Source of the DNA: Flavonifractor sp. An92 | GTDB taxonomy: Bacteria; Bacillota; Clostridia; Oscillospirales; Oscillospiraceae | DNA: 64,000 nucleotides | Direction: 5' to 3' | Assembly: GCF_002159175.1 (NCBI RefSeq) | Contig: NZ_NFGZ01000004.1 | Location: 62,001-126,000, forward strand | In this document: piece after piece, positions 53,364 through 61,685 of the stretch | Layout of the letters: every line of letters starts with the position of its first letter | How positions within the stretch are numbered: the first letter of the stretch is position 1 | Translations under genes and position numbers: made by a program | The notes under the pieces: generated by a model | Seen by the model: only the letters and a program-made list of their open reading frames with translations | Told to the model about the DNA's origin: nothing | Database searches by the model: none

Positions 53364-55205
53364 ATGACCTTTGAAGAACTGAAAGAAAAAGCCCATGCCC
53401 TGCCGCTGAAGCCGGGTGTGTACATTATGCAGGATGCCAAGAATACGGTCATCTATGTGGGCAAGGCCAAGGCCCTGAAAAACCGGGTCAGCCAGTACTT
53501 TGCCAACCTGGCCTCCCACACCGAAAAGACCCGGGCCATGGTGAGCCAGATCGACCACTTCGACGTGATCGTGGCCGACTCGGAGTTCGAGGCCCTGGTG
53601 CTGGAGAGCTCCCTCATCAAGCGCCACCAGCCCCACTACAACATCCTCCTGAAGGACGACAAGGGCTACCCCTATATCCGCCTGGATGTGAAATCGCCCT
53701 ACCCCCATTTTTCCATGGCCAACCGGGCGGAGGACGACGGAGCCCGCTACTTCGGACCCTTTGGGAACCGGGGGGCCAGCCAGGCCATCATCGACGCGCT
53801 GCTGACGGCGCTGCGCTTACCGGCCTGCGCCCGGGTGTTCCCCCGGGACATCGGAAAGGGGCGGCCTTGCCTCAACTACCACATGGGCAAGTGCGACGGC
53901 TACTGCCGGAAGGACATGGACCAGTCCCGCTACGGGGAGGCCATCGAGCAGGCGGTGCGGCTCCTGGAGGGCAAGTTCCAGGAGGTAGGGGACGAGATCA
54001 AGGCCGAGATGGAGCAGGCCGCCGAGGAGCTGCGCTTTGAGCGGGCGGCGGAGCTGCGGGACCGATACAAGGCCATCGAGCTGCTGGGCAAGCGGCAGAA
54101 GGTGGTGGCCGCCTCTCTGGCCGACACCGACGTGGTGGGCTTCCACCGGGGCGAGGCCAAGAGCTGCTTTGTGGTCCTCCACTACGCCGACGGAGAGCTG
54201 GCCGCCAAGGACTGGACTCTGATGGAGACCCCCATGGAGGAGGAGACCGGCGAGGTGGTCTCCGCCCTGGTGCGGGGATTCTACGGCGGGCGGGGGAACC
54301 TGCCCAAACAGATCTTGCTCCCCTGCGAGCTGGAGGACGAGGTGCCCATCACCCGGCTCCTCTCCGAGCAGGCGGGGCGGCGGGTCAATCTCATCACGCC
54401 CCAGCGGGGAGCCAAGATGGACCTCATCCGTCTGGCGGATAAGAACGCTGTGGAGGAGGTGTTCCGGGCCACCACCCGGGAGGAGCGGCAGAACAAGCGC
54501 ATGGAGCTGCTGGGCAAGCTCCTGGACCTGCCTGCGCCGCCCCGGCGCATCGAGGCCTACGACATCTCCAACACCGGAGACGACGACATCGTGGCCTCTA
54601 TGACGGTGTTCGTGGACGGCAGGCCCCTCAAGCGGGATTACCGCCACTTCAAGCTCAAGGATCTGGTCCACGCCGACGACTACGCCTCCATGGAGCAGGT
54701 CCTCACCCGGCGTTTCAAGCGCTACCTGGACGGCGACGAGAAATTCAGCGACAAGCCGGACGTGCTCCTCATTGACGGCGGCACCACCCACGCACGGGTG
54801 GCGGTGAAGGTGCTGAACGAGCTGGGGCTCACCATCCCGGTGTTCGGCATGGTGAAGGACGACCGCCACCGCACCCGCGCCCTGGTGACGGCGACGGGGG
54901 AGGAGATCGGCATCCAGGGCAATCCGGCCATCTTCTCCTTCATCGGCCGGATCCAGGAGGAGACCCACCGCTTCGCCATCGAGTTCAACCGCCTCCAGCG
55001 CACCAAGCGGGTCCAGGGCTCCACGCTGGACCAGATCCCGGGTGTGGGGGAGAAGCGGCGCACCGAGCTGTTAAGGCACTTCAAGAGCATCAAGAACATC
55101 AGGGCCGCCTCTCTGGAGGAGCTGGAGCAGGCGGTGCCCAAGAACACCGCCAGAGCGGTCTATGACTTTTTCCGCGCCGGGGAGAAGCCCGGGGCGGAGC
55201 CATAA
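53364..55205 (+). CDS. uvrC: UvrABC system nuclease subunit UvrC
   Basis: UvrC cuts on both sides of a lesion bound by UvrB. The 613-residue protein has a GIY-YIG domain (KPGVYIMQDAKNTVIYVGKAKALKNRVSQYF, 14-46) and a cysteine cluster (CLNYHMGKCDGYC). A UVR motif (FERAAELRDRYKAI, about 226-240) follows, then the RNase H-like nuclease (EAYDISNTGDDDIVASMTVF; LLIDGG) and a helix-hairpin-helix end (IPGVGEKRRTELL). AAGGAGG lies 16 bases before the ATG, unusually far; no closer start codon is in frame. It leads into rsmD and coaD. Confidence 0.94.
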   Translation: MTFEELKEKAHALPLKPGVYIMQDAKNTVIYVGKAKALKNRVSQYFANLASHTEKTRAMVSQIDHFDVIVADSEFEALVLESSLIKRHQPHYNILLKDDKGYPYIRLDVKSPYPHFSMANRAEDDGARYFGPFGNRGASQAIIDALLTALRLPACARVFPRDIGKGRPCLNYHMGKCDGYCRKDMDQSRYGEAIEQAVRLLEGKFQEVGDEIKAEMEQAAEELRFERAAELRDRYKAIELLGKRQKVVAASLADTDVVGFHRGEAKSCFVVLHYADGELAAKDWTLMETPMEEETGEVVSALVRGFYGGRGNLPKQILLPCELEDEVPITRLLSEQAGRRVNLITPQRGAKMDLIRLADKNAVEEVFRATTREERQNKRMELLGKLLDLPAPPRRIEAYDISNTGDDDIVASMTVFVDGRPLKRDYRHFKLKDLVHADDYASMEQVLTRRFKRYLDGDEKFSDKPDVLLIDGGTTHARVAVKVLNELGLTIPVFGMVKDDRHRTRALVTATGEEIGIQGNPAIFSFIGRIQEETHRFAIEFNRLQRTKRVQGSTLDQIPGVGEKRRTELLRHFKSIKNIRAASLEELEQAVPKNTARAVYDFFRAGEKPGAEP

Positions 55206-55219
55206 AGGAGGAATACGCC

Positions 55220-55765
55220 ATGCGCGTTATTTCGGGAGAAGCCCGGGGCCGGCGGCTGAAGGAGCTGTCCGGCATGGAGACCCGGCCCACCACGGATAAA
55301 GTGAAAGAGTCCATCTTCAACATCGTCCAGTTCGACATCGAGGGCCGGAAGGTGCTGGACCTGTTCGGCGGCACCGGCCAGCTGGGCATCGAGGCCCTGT
55401 CCCGGGGGGCGGCGAAGTGCACCTTCGTGGACCTGCGGAAGGACGCGGTGGCCCTCATCAAGGAGAACCTGAAGGTCACCCGCCTGGAGGACCGGGCCCG
55501 GGTGGTGCAGGGGGATTCCCTCTCGTTCCTGGCCAGCTGCGGGGAGAAGTTTGACCTCATTTTCCTAGACCCGCCCTACGCCGCGGGGCTGCTGGAAAAA
55601 GCGCTGGAGCGGGCCGCTGCAATTGACATCCTGACGGAAAATGGTATAATGGTCTGCGAAAGTGCCGCGGAGACGGTGCTTCCCGATCTGCCGGAGCCTT
55701 ATCGGAAGGGCCGGGAATACCGCTACGGCAAGATCAAAATCACCCTGTACCGGCGCGGTCTGTGA
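55220..55765 (+). CDS. rsmD: 16S rRNA (guanine966-N2)-methyltransferase
   Basis: The 181-residue SAM-dependent methyltransferase starts MRVISGEARGRRL with TRPTTDKVKESIFNI, as in RsmD. It has motif I VLDLFGGTGQLGIEAL (about 44-59) and the catalytic DPPY (about 118-121). AAAGGAGG precedes the ATG, 14 bp after uvrC. Its usual partner coaD follows after 24 bp. Confidence 0.93.
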   Translation: MRVISGEARGRRLKELSGMETRPTTDKVKESIFNIVQFDIEGRKVLDLFGGTGQLGIEALSRGAAKCTFVDLRKDAVALIKENLKVTRLEDRARVVQGDSLSFLASCGEKFDLIFLDPPYAAGLLEKALERAAAIDILTENGIMVCESAAETVLPDLPEPYRKGREYRYGKIKITLYRRGL

Positions 55766-55789
55766 CCGACGCACGGGAAGGAGGTTTCG

Positions 55790-56287
55790 GTGAAAACAGC
55801 CATTTATCCCGGAAGCTTTGACCCCATCACTCTGGGGCATCTGAATATCATCAAGCGGGCGGCGGTGTGCTTCGACAAGCTGATCGTGTGCGTCATGGTC
55901 AACTCCGACAAGATCAACACCGGCCTTTTCACCCCCGAGGAGCGGGCGAACCTGATCCGGAAGGTGGTCTACAAGCTGCCCAACGTGGAGGTGGACTGGT
56001 CCACCACCCTGCTGGCCGAGTACGCCCGGGAGAAGCGGGCCTGCACCCTGGTCAAGGGGCTGCGGGCGGTGTCGGACTATGAGAACGAGATGCAGATGGC
56101 GCTGCTCAACCGCAAGCTGAACCCCCGGCTGGACACCATGTTCATGCCGTCCAGTACGAAATATACCTACATCAGCTCCAGCGTGGTGAAGGAAATGGCC
56201 CGCTACGGAGCAGATCTCTCGGACTTCGTGCCCCGGGAGATCATCGACGACGTGAATGAACGAATGCGACAGAGGAGGAATGGGTAA
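55790..56287 (+). CDS. coaD: phosphopantetheine adenylyltransferase
   Basis: CoaD makes dephospho-CoA from 4'-phosphopantetheine and ATP. The 165-residue protein begins KTAIYPGSFDPITLGHLNII, with the nucleotidyltransferase HxGH-type motif as LGHL, and has KGLRAVSDYENEMQMALLNR and YTYISSSVVKE. The start is GTG 55790 behind GGAAGGAGG. Confidence 0.94.
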   Translation: MKTAIYPGSFDPITLGHLNIIKRAAVCFDKLIVCVMVNSDKINTGLFTPEERANLIRKVVYKLPNVEVDWSTTLLAEYAREKRACTLVKGLRAVSDYENEMQMALLNRKLNPRLDTMFMPSSTKYTYISSSVVKEMARYGADLSDFVPREIIDDVNERMRQRRNG

Positions 56288-56763
56288 TGGCCAGTGGCGT
56301 GGAAGAGCTGATGGACTTACTCTATCAATTGATCGACGAGGCCAAGGGCGTGCCCCTCAACAGCGAGAAGTGCATCATCGAGCGGGACAAGGCCCTGGAC
56401 CTGCTGGACGAGATCCGCAGCCAGTTCCCCATGGAGCTGAGCGAGGCCAAGAAGCTGCTGGCCAGCCGGACCGAGTACATCGCCTCCGCCAAGCGGGAGG
56501 CCGAGCTCATCCGCAAGCAGGCCGACGACCGGGCCAAGCAGATCCTGGCCGAGGACGAGCTGGCTGCCCAGGCCAAGCAGCGCTCCAACGAGATCATCCG
56601 CCAGGCCGAGGAGCGGAGCCGGGAGCTCCGCCGCGCGGCCAACGAGTACTGCGAGGACGCCCTGCGCCGCACCGAGGAGGCGGTGGCCGAGGCGTACGAC
56701 GAGATCAAGAAATCCCGTGCTCGCTTCCGCGCTGCCTCCACGGGCGGCGGTTCCGGACGCTGA
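56287..56763 (+). CDS. coiled-coil protein of unknown function downstream of coaD
   Basis: The 158-residue, highly charged protein is predicted almost wholly helical. Residues 55-140 form a continuous coiled coil rich in Ala, Glu, Arg and Lys (ASAKREAELIRKQADDRAKQIL), superficially like V-type ATPase subunit E or F-type subunit b, but without a membrane helix. It starts one base inside the coaD stop (TAATG). Similar short genes follow coaD in other clostridia; a role in cell division or scaffold assembly is possible but unsupported. Confidence 0.7.
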   Translation: MASGVEELMDLLYQLIDEAKGVPLNSEKCIIERDKALDLLDEIRSQFPMELSEAKKLLASRTEYIASAKREAELIRKQADDRAKQILAEDELAAQAKQRSNEIIRQAEERSRELRRAANEYCEDALRRTEEAVAEAYDEIKKSRARFRAASTGGGSGR

Positions 56764-56784
56764 GCCTGAGACAGGAGACCCGAA

Positions 56785-56819
56785 GGGGCCGCCGCGTGAA
56801 AACGCGGCGGCCCCTTTTT
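56785..56819 (+). terminator. terminator after the coiled-coil gene
   Basis: GGGGCCGCCGCG pairs with CGCGGCGGCCCC around TGAAAA, followed by TTTTTG. Confidence 0.9.
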
Positions 56820-56922
56820 GCCTGAAAATGGGAGAAAAGCGGTTCTTTATCGGAAGAAACGCTGGAAAAGCGGCGCCGCCGCGTGCTTGGATCGGGTTGC
56901 ATAAGCAAAGTATTATTTCAAT

Positions 56923-56936
56923 CGAACATATGTTTT
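56923..56936. promoter_or_regulatory. near-consensus LexA (DinR) box
   Basis: CGAACATATGTTTT matches 13 of 14 positions of the Firmicutes SOS consensus CGAACRNRYGTTYC (the last base differs). It lies in the AT-rich ~270-bp gap (56820-57093) between the coiled-coil gene and mraZ, about 82 bp upstream of the main mraZ -35 box, just before a TAAAAT hexamer at 56942 that could be an upstream -10. Confidence 0.55.
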
Positions 56937-57004
56937 TGTTGTAAAATCGAGGGATTTCCCCAGAAAATCTCCGACTTTTTTCTGAAAAACATGTAACGAG
57001 AGTA

Positions 57005-57033
57005 TTGCAATTTTATAACAGAGCCGCTATACT
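57005..57033 (+). promoter_or_regulatory. mraZ (dcw cluster) promoter
   Basis: TTGCAA (57005-57010), 17-bp spacer, TATACT (57028-57033). Confidence 0.75.
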
Positions 57034-57042
57034 AAAAAGCAC

Positions 57043-57069
57043 AGTGGAGCAAAGTGGAGGAACGGGGAG
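57043..57069. promoter_or_regulatory. MraZ-binding repeats
   Basis: Three direct repeats with exact 10-bp period: AGTGGAG (57043), AGTGGAG (57053), CGGGGAG (57063), at and just after the predicted transcription start. MraZ is known to bind such GTGGG/GTGGA-type repeats upstream of its own gene and repress the cluster. Confidence 0.75.
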
Positions 57070-57093
57070 CGCCGATGATGAGGTGAGGCGGAG

Positions 57094-57531
57094 ATGACAG
57101 GCACCTATGAGCATACCATCGACGCCAAAGGCCGCATGTTCCTGCCCTCCCGTCTGCGGGAGGAGCTGGGGCACAGCTTCCACATCGCCGTGGGCGCCAA
57201 CCGGGACTCCGCCGGGATCTGTAAATATCTGGTGATGTACCCCGAGGCGGCCTGGCAGAAGCTCCAGGAGCGGGTGGCGGAGCTGCCCAGCAGTCAGGCC
57301 TCCGCCATGGACGTCATCTTTGCCAATGCCGCCCGCTGCGAGCCGGACAGCCAGTGGCGCATCTTCATCCCCCAGGACCTGCGGGACTACGCGGGCTTGA
57401 AGCGGGACGTGGTGGTCATCGGCAACAACGACAAGGCCAAGCTCTGGGACGCCGAGGCGTGGAACGCCAAGAAGCGCCGGGAGCTCACCCCCGAGCAGGT
57501 GGCGGAGACCATGCTTCTGCTGGGGCTGTAA
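57094..57531 (+). CDS. mraZ: transcriptional regulator MraZ
   Basis: The 145-residue AbrB-fold protein has the duplicated family motif: DAKGRMFLPSRLREELG (10-26) and a second copy around WRIFIPQDLRDYAGL (about 88-102). It forms a ring that binds the repeats in its own promoter and represses the division and cell-wall cluster. It is the first gene of that cluster. Confidence 0.94.
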   Translation: MTGTYEHTIDAKGRMFLPSRLREELGHSFHIAVGANRDSAGICKYLVMYPEAAWQKLQERVAELPSSQASAMDVIFANAARCEPDSQWRIFIPQDLRDYAGLKRDVVVIGNNDKAKLWDAEAWNAKKRRELTPEQVAETMLLLGL

Positions 57532-57555
57532 GGCAGACCACAGGAGGAGAGTCCC

Positions 57556-58488
57556 ATGGAATACACCCATCGCCCGGTGCTGCTGGAGGAGTGCATCCAG
57601 GCTCTGAATATCAGGCCCGACGGCATTTATATGGACGGCACCTTGGGACGGGCCGGCCACTCCCGGGAGATCGCGGCGCGGCTGACCACGGGACGGCTCA
57701 TCTGCGTGGACCGGGACCAGGCGGCCCTGGATGCCGCGCAGGAGCGGCTCGCTCCCTGGATGGACCGGGTGAGCCTGGTACACAGCAATTTCTGCGAGAT
57801 CGACGCCATCCTGGACGGGCTCTCTGTCCCGGCCGTGGATGGAATGTTGTTTGATTTGGGCGTATCCTCGCCCCAACTGGACGACGCCTCCCGGGGCTTC
57901 AGCTACATGGCCGACGCCCCGCTGGACATGCGCATGGACCAGACCAGCCCCCTCGCCGCCCGCACGGTGGTGAACGAGTGGAGCCGGGACGAGCTCCGGC
58001 GGATCTTTGCCCAGTTCGGGGAGGAGCGGTACGCCGGGCCCATCGCCGCGGCCATCGACCGCCGCCGGCAGGAGAAGCCCATCGAGACCACCCTGGAGCT
58101 GGTGGACATCATCCGGGACGCCATGCCGGCCAAGGCCCGGAAGGAGAAGCAGCACCCCGCCAAGCGGTGCTTTCAGGCTATCCGCATCGCGGTGAACGAC
58201 GAGCTCACCTCGGTGGACCGGATGCTTCAGGCGGCCGTGCCCCGGCTCAACCCCGGCGGACGACTGGCGGTGATCTCCTTCCACTCGCTGGAGGACCGCA
58301 TCGTGAAAAACGCCCTGGCCGAGTTTGCCAGAGGCTGCATCTGCCCGCCGGACTTCCCGGTGTGCGTGTGCGGCCGCAAGCCCCAGGTGAAGCTGGTCAA
58401 CCGGAAGCCCATCGTGTCCGGTGAGCAGGAACTGGAGGAAAATCCCCGCGCCCGCAGCGCCAAGCTGCGCGTGGCGGAAAAGGTATAG
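57556..58488 (+). CDS. rsmH: 16S rRNA (cytosine1402-N4)-methyltransferase
   Basis: The 310-residue SAM methyltransferase carries HRPVLLEECIQALNI, DGTLGRAGHSREI (SAM loop), DLGVSSPQLDDASRGFSYM, DMRMDQ and VISFHSLEDRIVK, all standard for RsmH (MraW). CAGGAGGAG precedes the ATG, 24 bp after mraZ. Confidence 0.95.
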   Translation: MEYTHRPVLLEECIQALNIRPDGIYMDGTLGRAGHSREIAARLTTGRLICVDRDQAALDAAQERLAPWMDRVSLVHSNFCEIDAILDGLSVPAVDGMLFDLGVSSPQLDDASRGFSYMADAPLDMRMDQTSPLAARTVVNEWSRDELRRIFAQFGEERYAGPIAAAIDRRRQEKPIETTLELVDIIRDAMPAKARKEKQHPAKRCFQAIRIAVNDELTSVDRMLQAAVPRLNPGGRLAVISFHSLEDRIVKNALAEFARGCICPPDFPVCVCGRKPQVKLVNRKPIVSGEQELEENPRARSAKLRVAEKV

Positions 58489-58541
58489 AGCCCGCGTGAG
58501 GGCGTGTGTTGTGATTGACCAAAGAAAAGGAGTTGGTTCCC

Positions 58542-59096
58542 ATGGCAACGATGGCCAAGCGGAGAAGACGATACGCCTACGGCTCTGTGCCGGGAAGCAA
58601 TGCCTATGAGGGCTCGGCCGCCCGCCGGCTGGAGCGCGCGCCTGCCGCGCAGCCCCGGCCTCAGGTCCGGCCCCGGGAGCGTGCCGTGGCCCGTCCCCAG
58701 GTGCGGGTGCGGGAGGCAGGTCGTGTCTCCGTGTTTGCTGTGGCTGGGTTTTTGGCGGTGGCTGTGTGTGCGGTCCTGCTGATGTGGAGCTATGTGGAGC
58801 TCTCCCAGATCTCCAGCCAGGTGGTGAGCGTCAAGAGCGAGATCACCAGCCTCAAGAGCGAGGAGGCCAAGCTGCGTGCCCAGTACGAGCTGGCCTACGA
58901 TCTGAGCGACATCGAACAGACCATGACCGCCGACGGCAGCATGATCCGTCCCGGCGAGAGCCAGATCTGCTACGTGGATCTGTCCTCGCCCGACAGCGTG
59001 GAGCTCTTTGACAATGAAACCTCCGTCTCGGGCGTACTGGGCCTGGTGGAGAGCGTAAAGGAGATCTTTGGTGAAGTGGTGGAATATTTCCGCTGA
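58542..59096 (+). CDS. ftsL: FtsL-like cell-division protein
   Basis: The 184-residue single-pass protein has a long basic cytoplasmic N terminus (about 1-70, Arg-rich), one membrane helix (SVFAVAGFLAVAVCAVLLMWSYV, about 64-86) and a short coiled coil (SQISSQVVSVKSEITSLKSEEAKL). The latter is typical of FtsL/DivIC septum proteins. Its place between rsmH and the PASTA protein is the ftsL position. ATG 58542 follows AAAAGGAG; a TTG at 58515 is less likely. The symbol rests on position and topology, as FtsL diverges fast. Confidence 0.75.
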   Translation: MATMAKRRRRYAYGSVPGSNAYEGSAARRLERAPAAQPRPQVRPRERAVARPQVRVREAGRVSVFAVAGFLAVAVCAVLLMWSYVELSQISSQVVSVKSEITSLKSEEAKLRAQYELAYDLSDIEQTMTADGSMIRPGESQICYVDLSSPDSVELFDNETSVSGVLGLVESVKEIFGEVVEYFR

Positions 59097-59158
59097 GCCG
59101 AACCATATAGTTCCCTGACCCCAAACAGAACATGGCCGCTCCGGCGGTCTCCAGAAGA

Positions 59159-59189
59159 GGGCGTAAGAAAACGAAAGTTTCTTACGCCC
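59159..59189 (+). terminator. hairpin between ftsL-like gene and penicillin-binding protein gene
   Basis: GGGCGTAAGAAA pairs perfectly with TTTCTTACGCCC around ACGAAAG and can be extended outward through AGAAG/CTTCT with one bulge. A T-run comes only 10 bp later, so it may be a partial terminator or an RNA-processing site. Confidence 0.5.
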
Positions 59190-59216
59190 TTCTGCGGTAT
59201 TTTTAAGGAGAATGGC

Positions 59217-61628
59217 ATGAAGAGCAACAAAAAACGCCAACAAGATCGGACCGCAGCCAACCTGCGCATCCTCAAGCGCACGCTGTTTCTCATGGCGGTG
59301 TGCGGCGTGGTCTTTTTTATCCCCCTGGTGTGGCGCCTCTACCAGCTGCAGATCGTGCAGCACAAGGAGCTGGAGGAGAAGGCCATCGACCAGCAGACCT
59401 GGGATAAGGAGGTCGTGGCCAACCGGGGGTCCATCTACGACGCCAACGGCAACACCCTGGCCATGAGCGCCGAGGCCTACTACATCCAGCTCTCTCCCCA
59501 CGAGATCGAGCAGCGCCAGGAGGAGTACCGGGAGAAGGTGGAGAAGGCCAACGCCGAGAGCGACCCGGAGAAGCGGGAAGAGCTGATGCCCGACTACGAC
59601 GAGCCCACCAACGAGTCCATCGCCCAGAATCTGGCCTCCATCCTGGGGCTGGACGCGGAGGACATCCTGAAGCGTCTGGCCAAGACCAACTCCTGGAGCG
59701 AGGTCATCAAGACCCAGGTGGAGAGCGACGAGGCCGACCTGGTCCGGGAGTACGCCAAGAACAACGGCCTCTCGGCGGGCATCTACGTCATGCCAAGCTC
59801 CAAGCGCTACTATCCCTATTCCAGCCTGGCCTCCCAGATCATCGGCTGGGTCAACTACAACGACGGCAACCGGGGCGCCTACGGCCTGGAGGCCATGTAC
59901 GACGACGTGCTCTCCGGCCAGACCGGGCGCATCGTCACCGCCAAGGACGGCACCGGCAAGCAGCTCCTCTACCGCTATGAGGACTATGAGGACGCGGTGG
60001 ACGGCATGGACCTCCACCTGACGCTGGACGCCACCATCCAGTACTACTGTGAGCGGGTCCTCTCCGAGGGCATCGAGAAATTCGAGGTCCAGGAGGGCGG
60101 CTTCGTCATCGCCATGAACCCCAAGACCGGAGCCATCCTGGGCTGGGCCAACTCCCCGTCCTACGACCTGAACGAGCCCCGCACCATCAGCGACCCGGCC
60201 CTGTCCGAGAAGCTGACGGAGGTGCAGAACGACACCACCCTCACCGACGAGGAGCGGAGCCAGGCGGTGGCCGACCTCCTGTACCAGCAGTGGAGCAACA
60301 AGGCCCTCAATGAGACCTACGAGCCCGGTTCTACCTTTAAAAGTGTGGTGCTGGCCGCCGCGCTGGAAGAGGGGCTGGTCAATGAGAACAGCACCTTCAC
60401 CTGCACCGGCTCGGTGATGGTGGACGGATACAGCAGCCCCATCCACTGCTCCAAGCGCACCGGCCACGGCACCCAGACCCTGGCCCAGGCGGTGGCCAAC
60501 TCCTGCAACCCCGCCTTCATCGCCATCGGTCAGAAGCTGGGCACCCAGACCTTCTACGACTACCTGGAGGACTTCGGCTTCCTGTCCCAGACCGGCATCG
60601 ACCTCCAGGGTGAGCCCAGCGCCCCCAACTATAACATTATGTGGCCCCGGGACTCCTTCACCACCGTTGACCTGGCGGTGGCCTCCTTCGGCCAGCGCTT
60701 TGAGGTCACCCCCCTGCAGCTCATCACCGCCGCCAGCGCCGTCATCAACGGCGGCCACCTGATGCAGCCCTACGTGGTGGACAGCGTTACCGACGCCGAC
60801 GGCAACGTGGTGCAGCACACCGAGCCCACCGAGGTCCGCCAGGTGGTCAGCGAAAAGACCAGCGAGCGCTGCCGCACCATTCTGGAGCAGGTGGTCATCC
60901 CGCCCGGAACCGGTAAGCAGGCCTACGTGGCGGGCTACCGCATCGGCGGCAAGACCGGCTCCTCTGAGGTCAAGAACGAGGACGACCACACCATCGTCTC
61001 CTTCCTGGGCTTTGCCCCGGCCAACGATCCCCAGGTCGTGGTCCTCATCGCCTACGACAGCCCCAAGCCCGCCAGCCCCGGCGCCCTCTACACCTCCGGC
61101 GGCTACTACATCAGCGGCGGTAACATGGCGGCCCTCCAGGCCGGTGAGCTGCTGCCCGACATCCTGGACTATCTGGGTGTGGCGAAGCAGTACACCGACG
61201 AGGAGAAGGCCACCATGGACATGACGGTGCCCAACGTGGTGGGCATGACCCTGGCCGACGCCACCGCCAAGATCCAGGCCAACGGCCTGGAGGTGCGCAC
61301 CGTGGGCGAGGGCGACACTGTCACCGACCAGACGCCCATCGGCGGCGTGGCCATCCCCGGCGGCAGCGAGGTGATCCTGTACCTGGGTGCCGAGAAGCCC
61401 ACCGACAAGGTGACGGTGCCCAATGTCTCCGGCATGAACCGGGAGCAGGCCCAGACGGCCCTGGAGAACGCGGGACTCTATCTGAAGTCCACCGGCCTCA
61501 CCGTGGGCAGCGACGTGAAGGCGGAGAGCCAGTCCATCGCCGAGGGTACTGAGGTGGAGCGCGGCACCGTGGTGGAGGTCCACTTCATCCAGAGCACCGC
61601 CAGCGGCGGCGCGGGCAGCGGCCTGTAA
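59217..61628 (+). CDS. PASTA-domain penicillin-binding protein (SpoVD/FtsI type)
   Basis: This 803-residue class B transpeptidase has a membrane anchor (LFLMAVCGVVFFIPLVWRLYQLQI, 23-46) and a dimerisation domain with RGSIYDANGNTLA. The transpeptidase domain has STFK (Ser about 372), SCN (SCNPAFIAIGQ) and KTGSS (about 580). Two PASTA domains follow (VPNVVGMTLADATAKI, VPNVSGMNREQAQTAL) and a Gly/Ser end. Clostridia carry a vegetative form (FtsI/PbpB) and a sporulation form (SpoVD) here; sequence alone does not tell which. Confidence 0.9.
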   Translation: MKSNKKRQQDRTAANLRILKRTLFLMAVCGVVFFIPLVWRLYQLQIVQHKELEEKAIDQQTWDKEVVANRGSIYDANGNTLAMSAEAYYIQLSPHEIEQRQEEYREKVEKANAESDPEKREELMPDYDEPTNESIAQNLASILGLDAEDILKRLAKTNSWSEVIKTQVESDEADLVREYAKNNGLSAGIYVMPSSKRYYPYSSLASQIIGWVNYNDGNRGAYGLEAMYDDVLSGQTGRIVTAKDGTGKQLLYRYEDYEDAVDGMDLHLTLDATIQYYCERVLSEGIEKFEVQEGGFVIAMNPKTGAILGWANSPSYDLNEPRTISDPALSEKLTEVQNDTTLTDEERSQAVADLLYQQWSNKALNETYEPGSTFKSVVLAAALEEGLVNENSTFTCTGSVMVDGYSSPIHCSKRTGHGTQTLAQAVANSCNPAFIAIGQKLGTQTFYDYLEDFGFLSQTGIDLQGEPSAPNYNIMWPRDSFTTVDLAVASFGQRFEVTPLQLITAASAVINGGHLMQPYVVDSVTDADGNVVQHTEPTEVRQVVSEKTSERCRTILEQVVIPPGTGKQAYVAGYRIGGKTGSSEVKNEDDHTIVSFLGFAPANDPQVVVLIAYDSPKPASPGALYTSGGYYISGGNMAALQAGELLPDILDYLGVAKQYTDEEKATMDMTVPNVVGMTLADATAKIQANGLEVRTVGEGDTVTDQTPIGGVAIPGGSEVILYLGAEKPTDKVTVPNVSGMNREQAQTALENAGLYLKSTGLTVGSDVKAESQSIAEGTEVERGTVVEVHFIQSTASGGAGSGL

Positions 61629-61685
61629 ACAACCGAATGTTTTGACCCGCCGGGTGGGCGGAACCAAACCCAAAGGGGTGAATCC

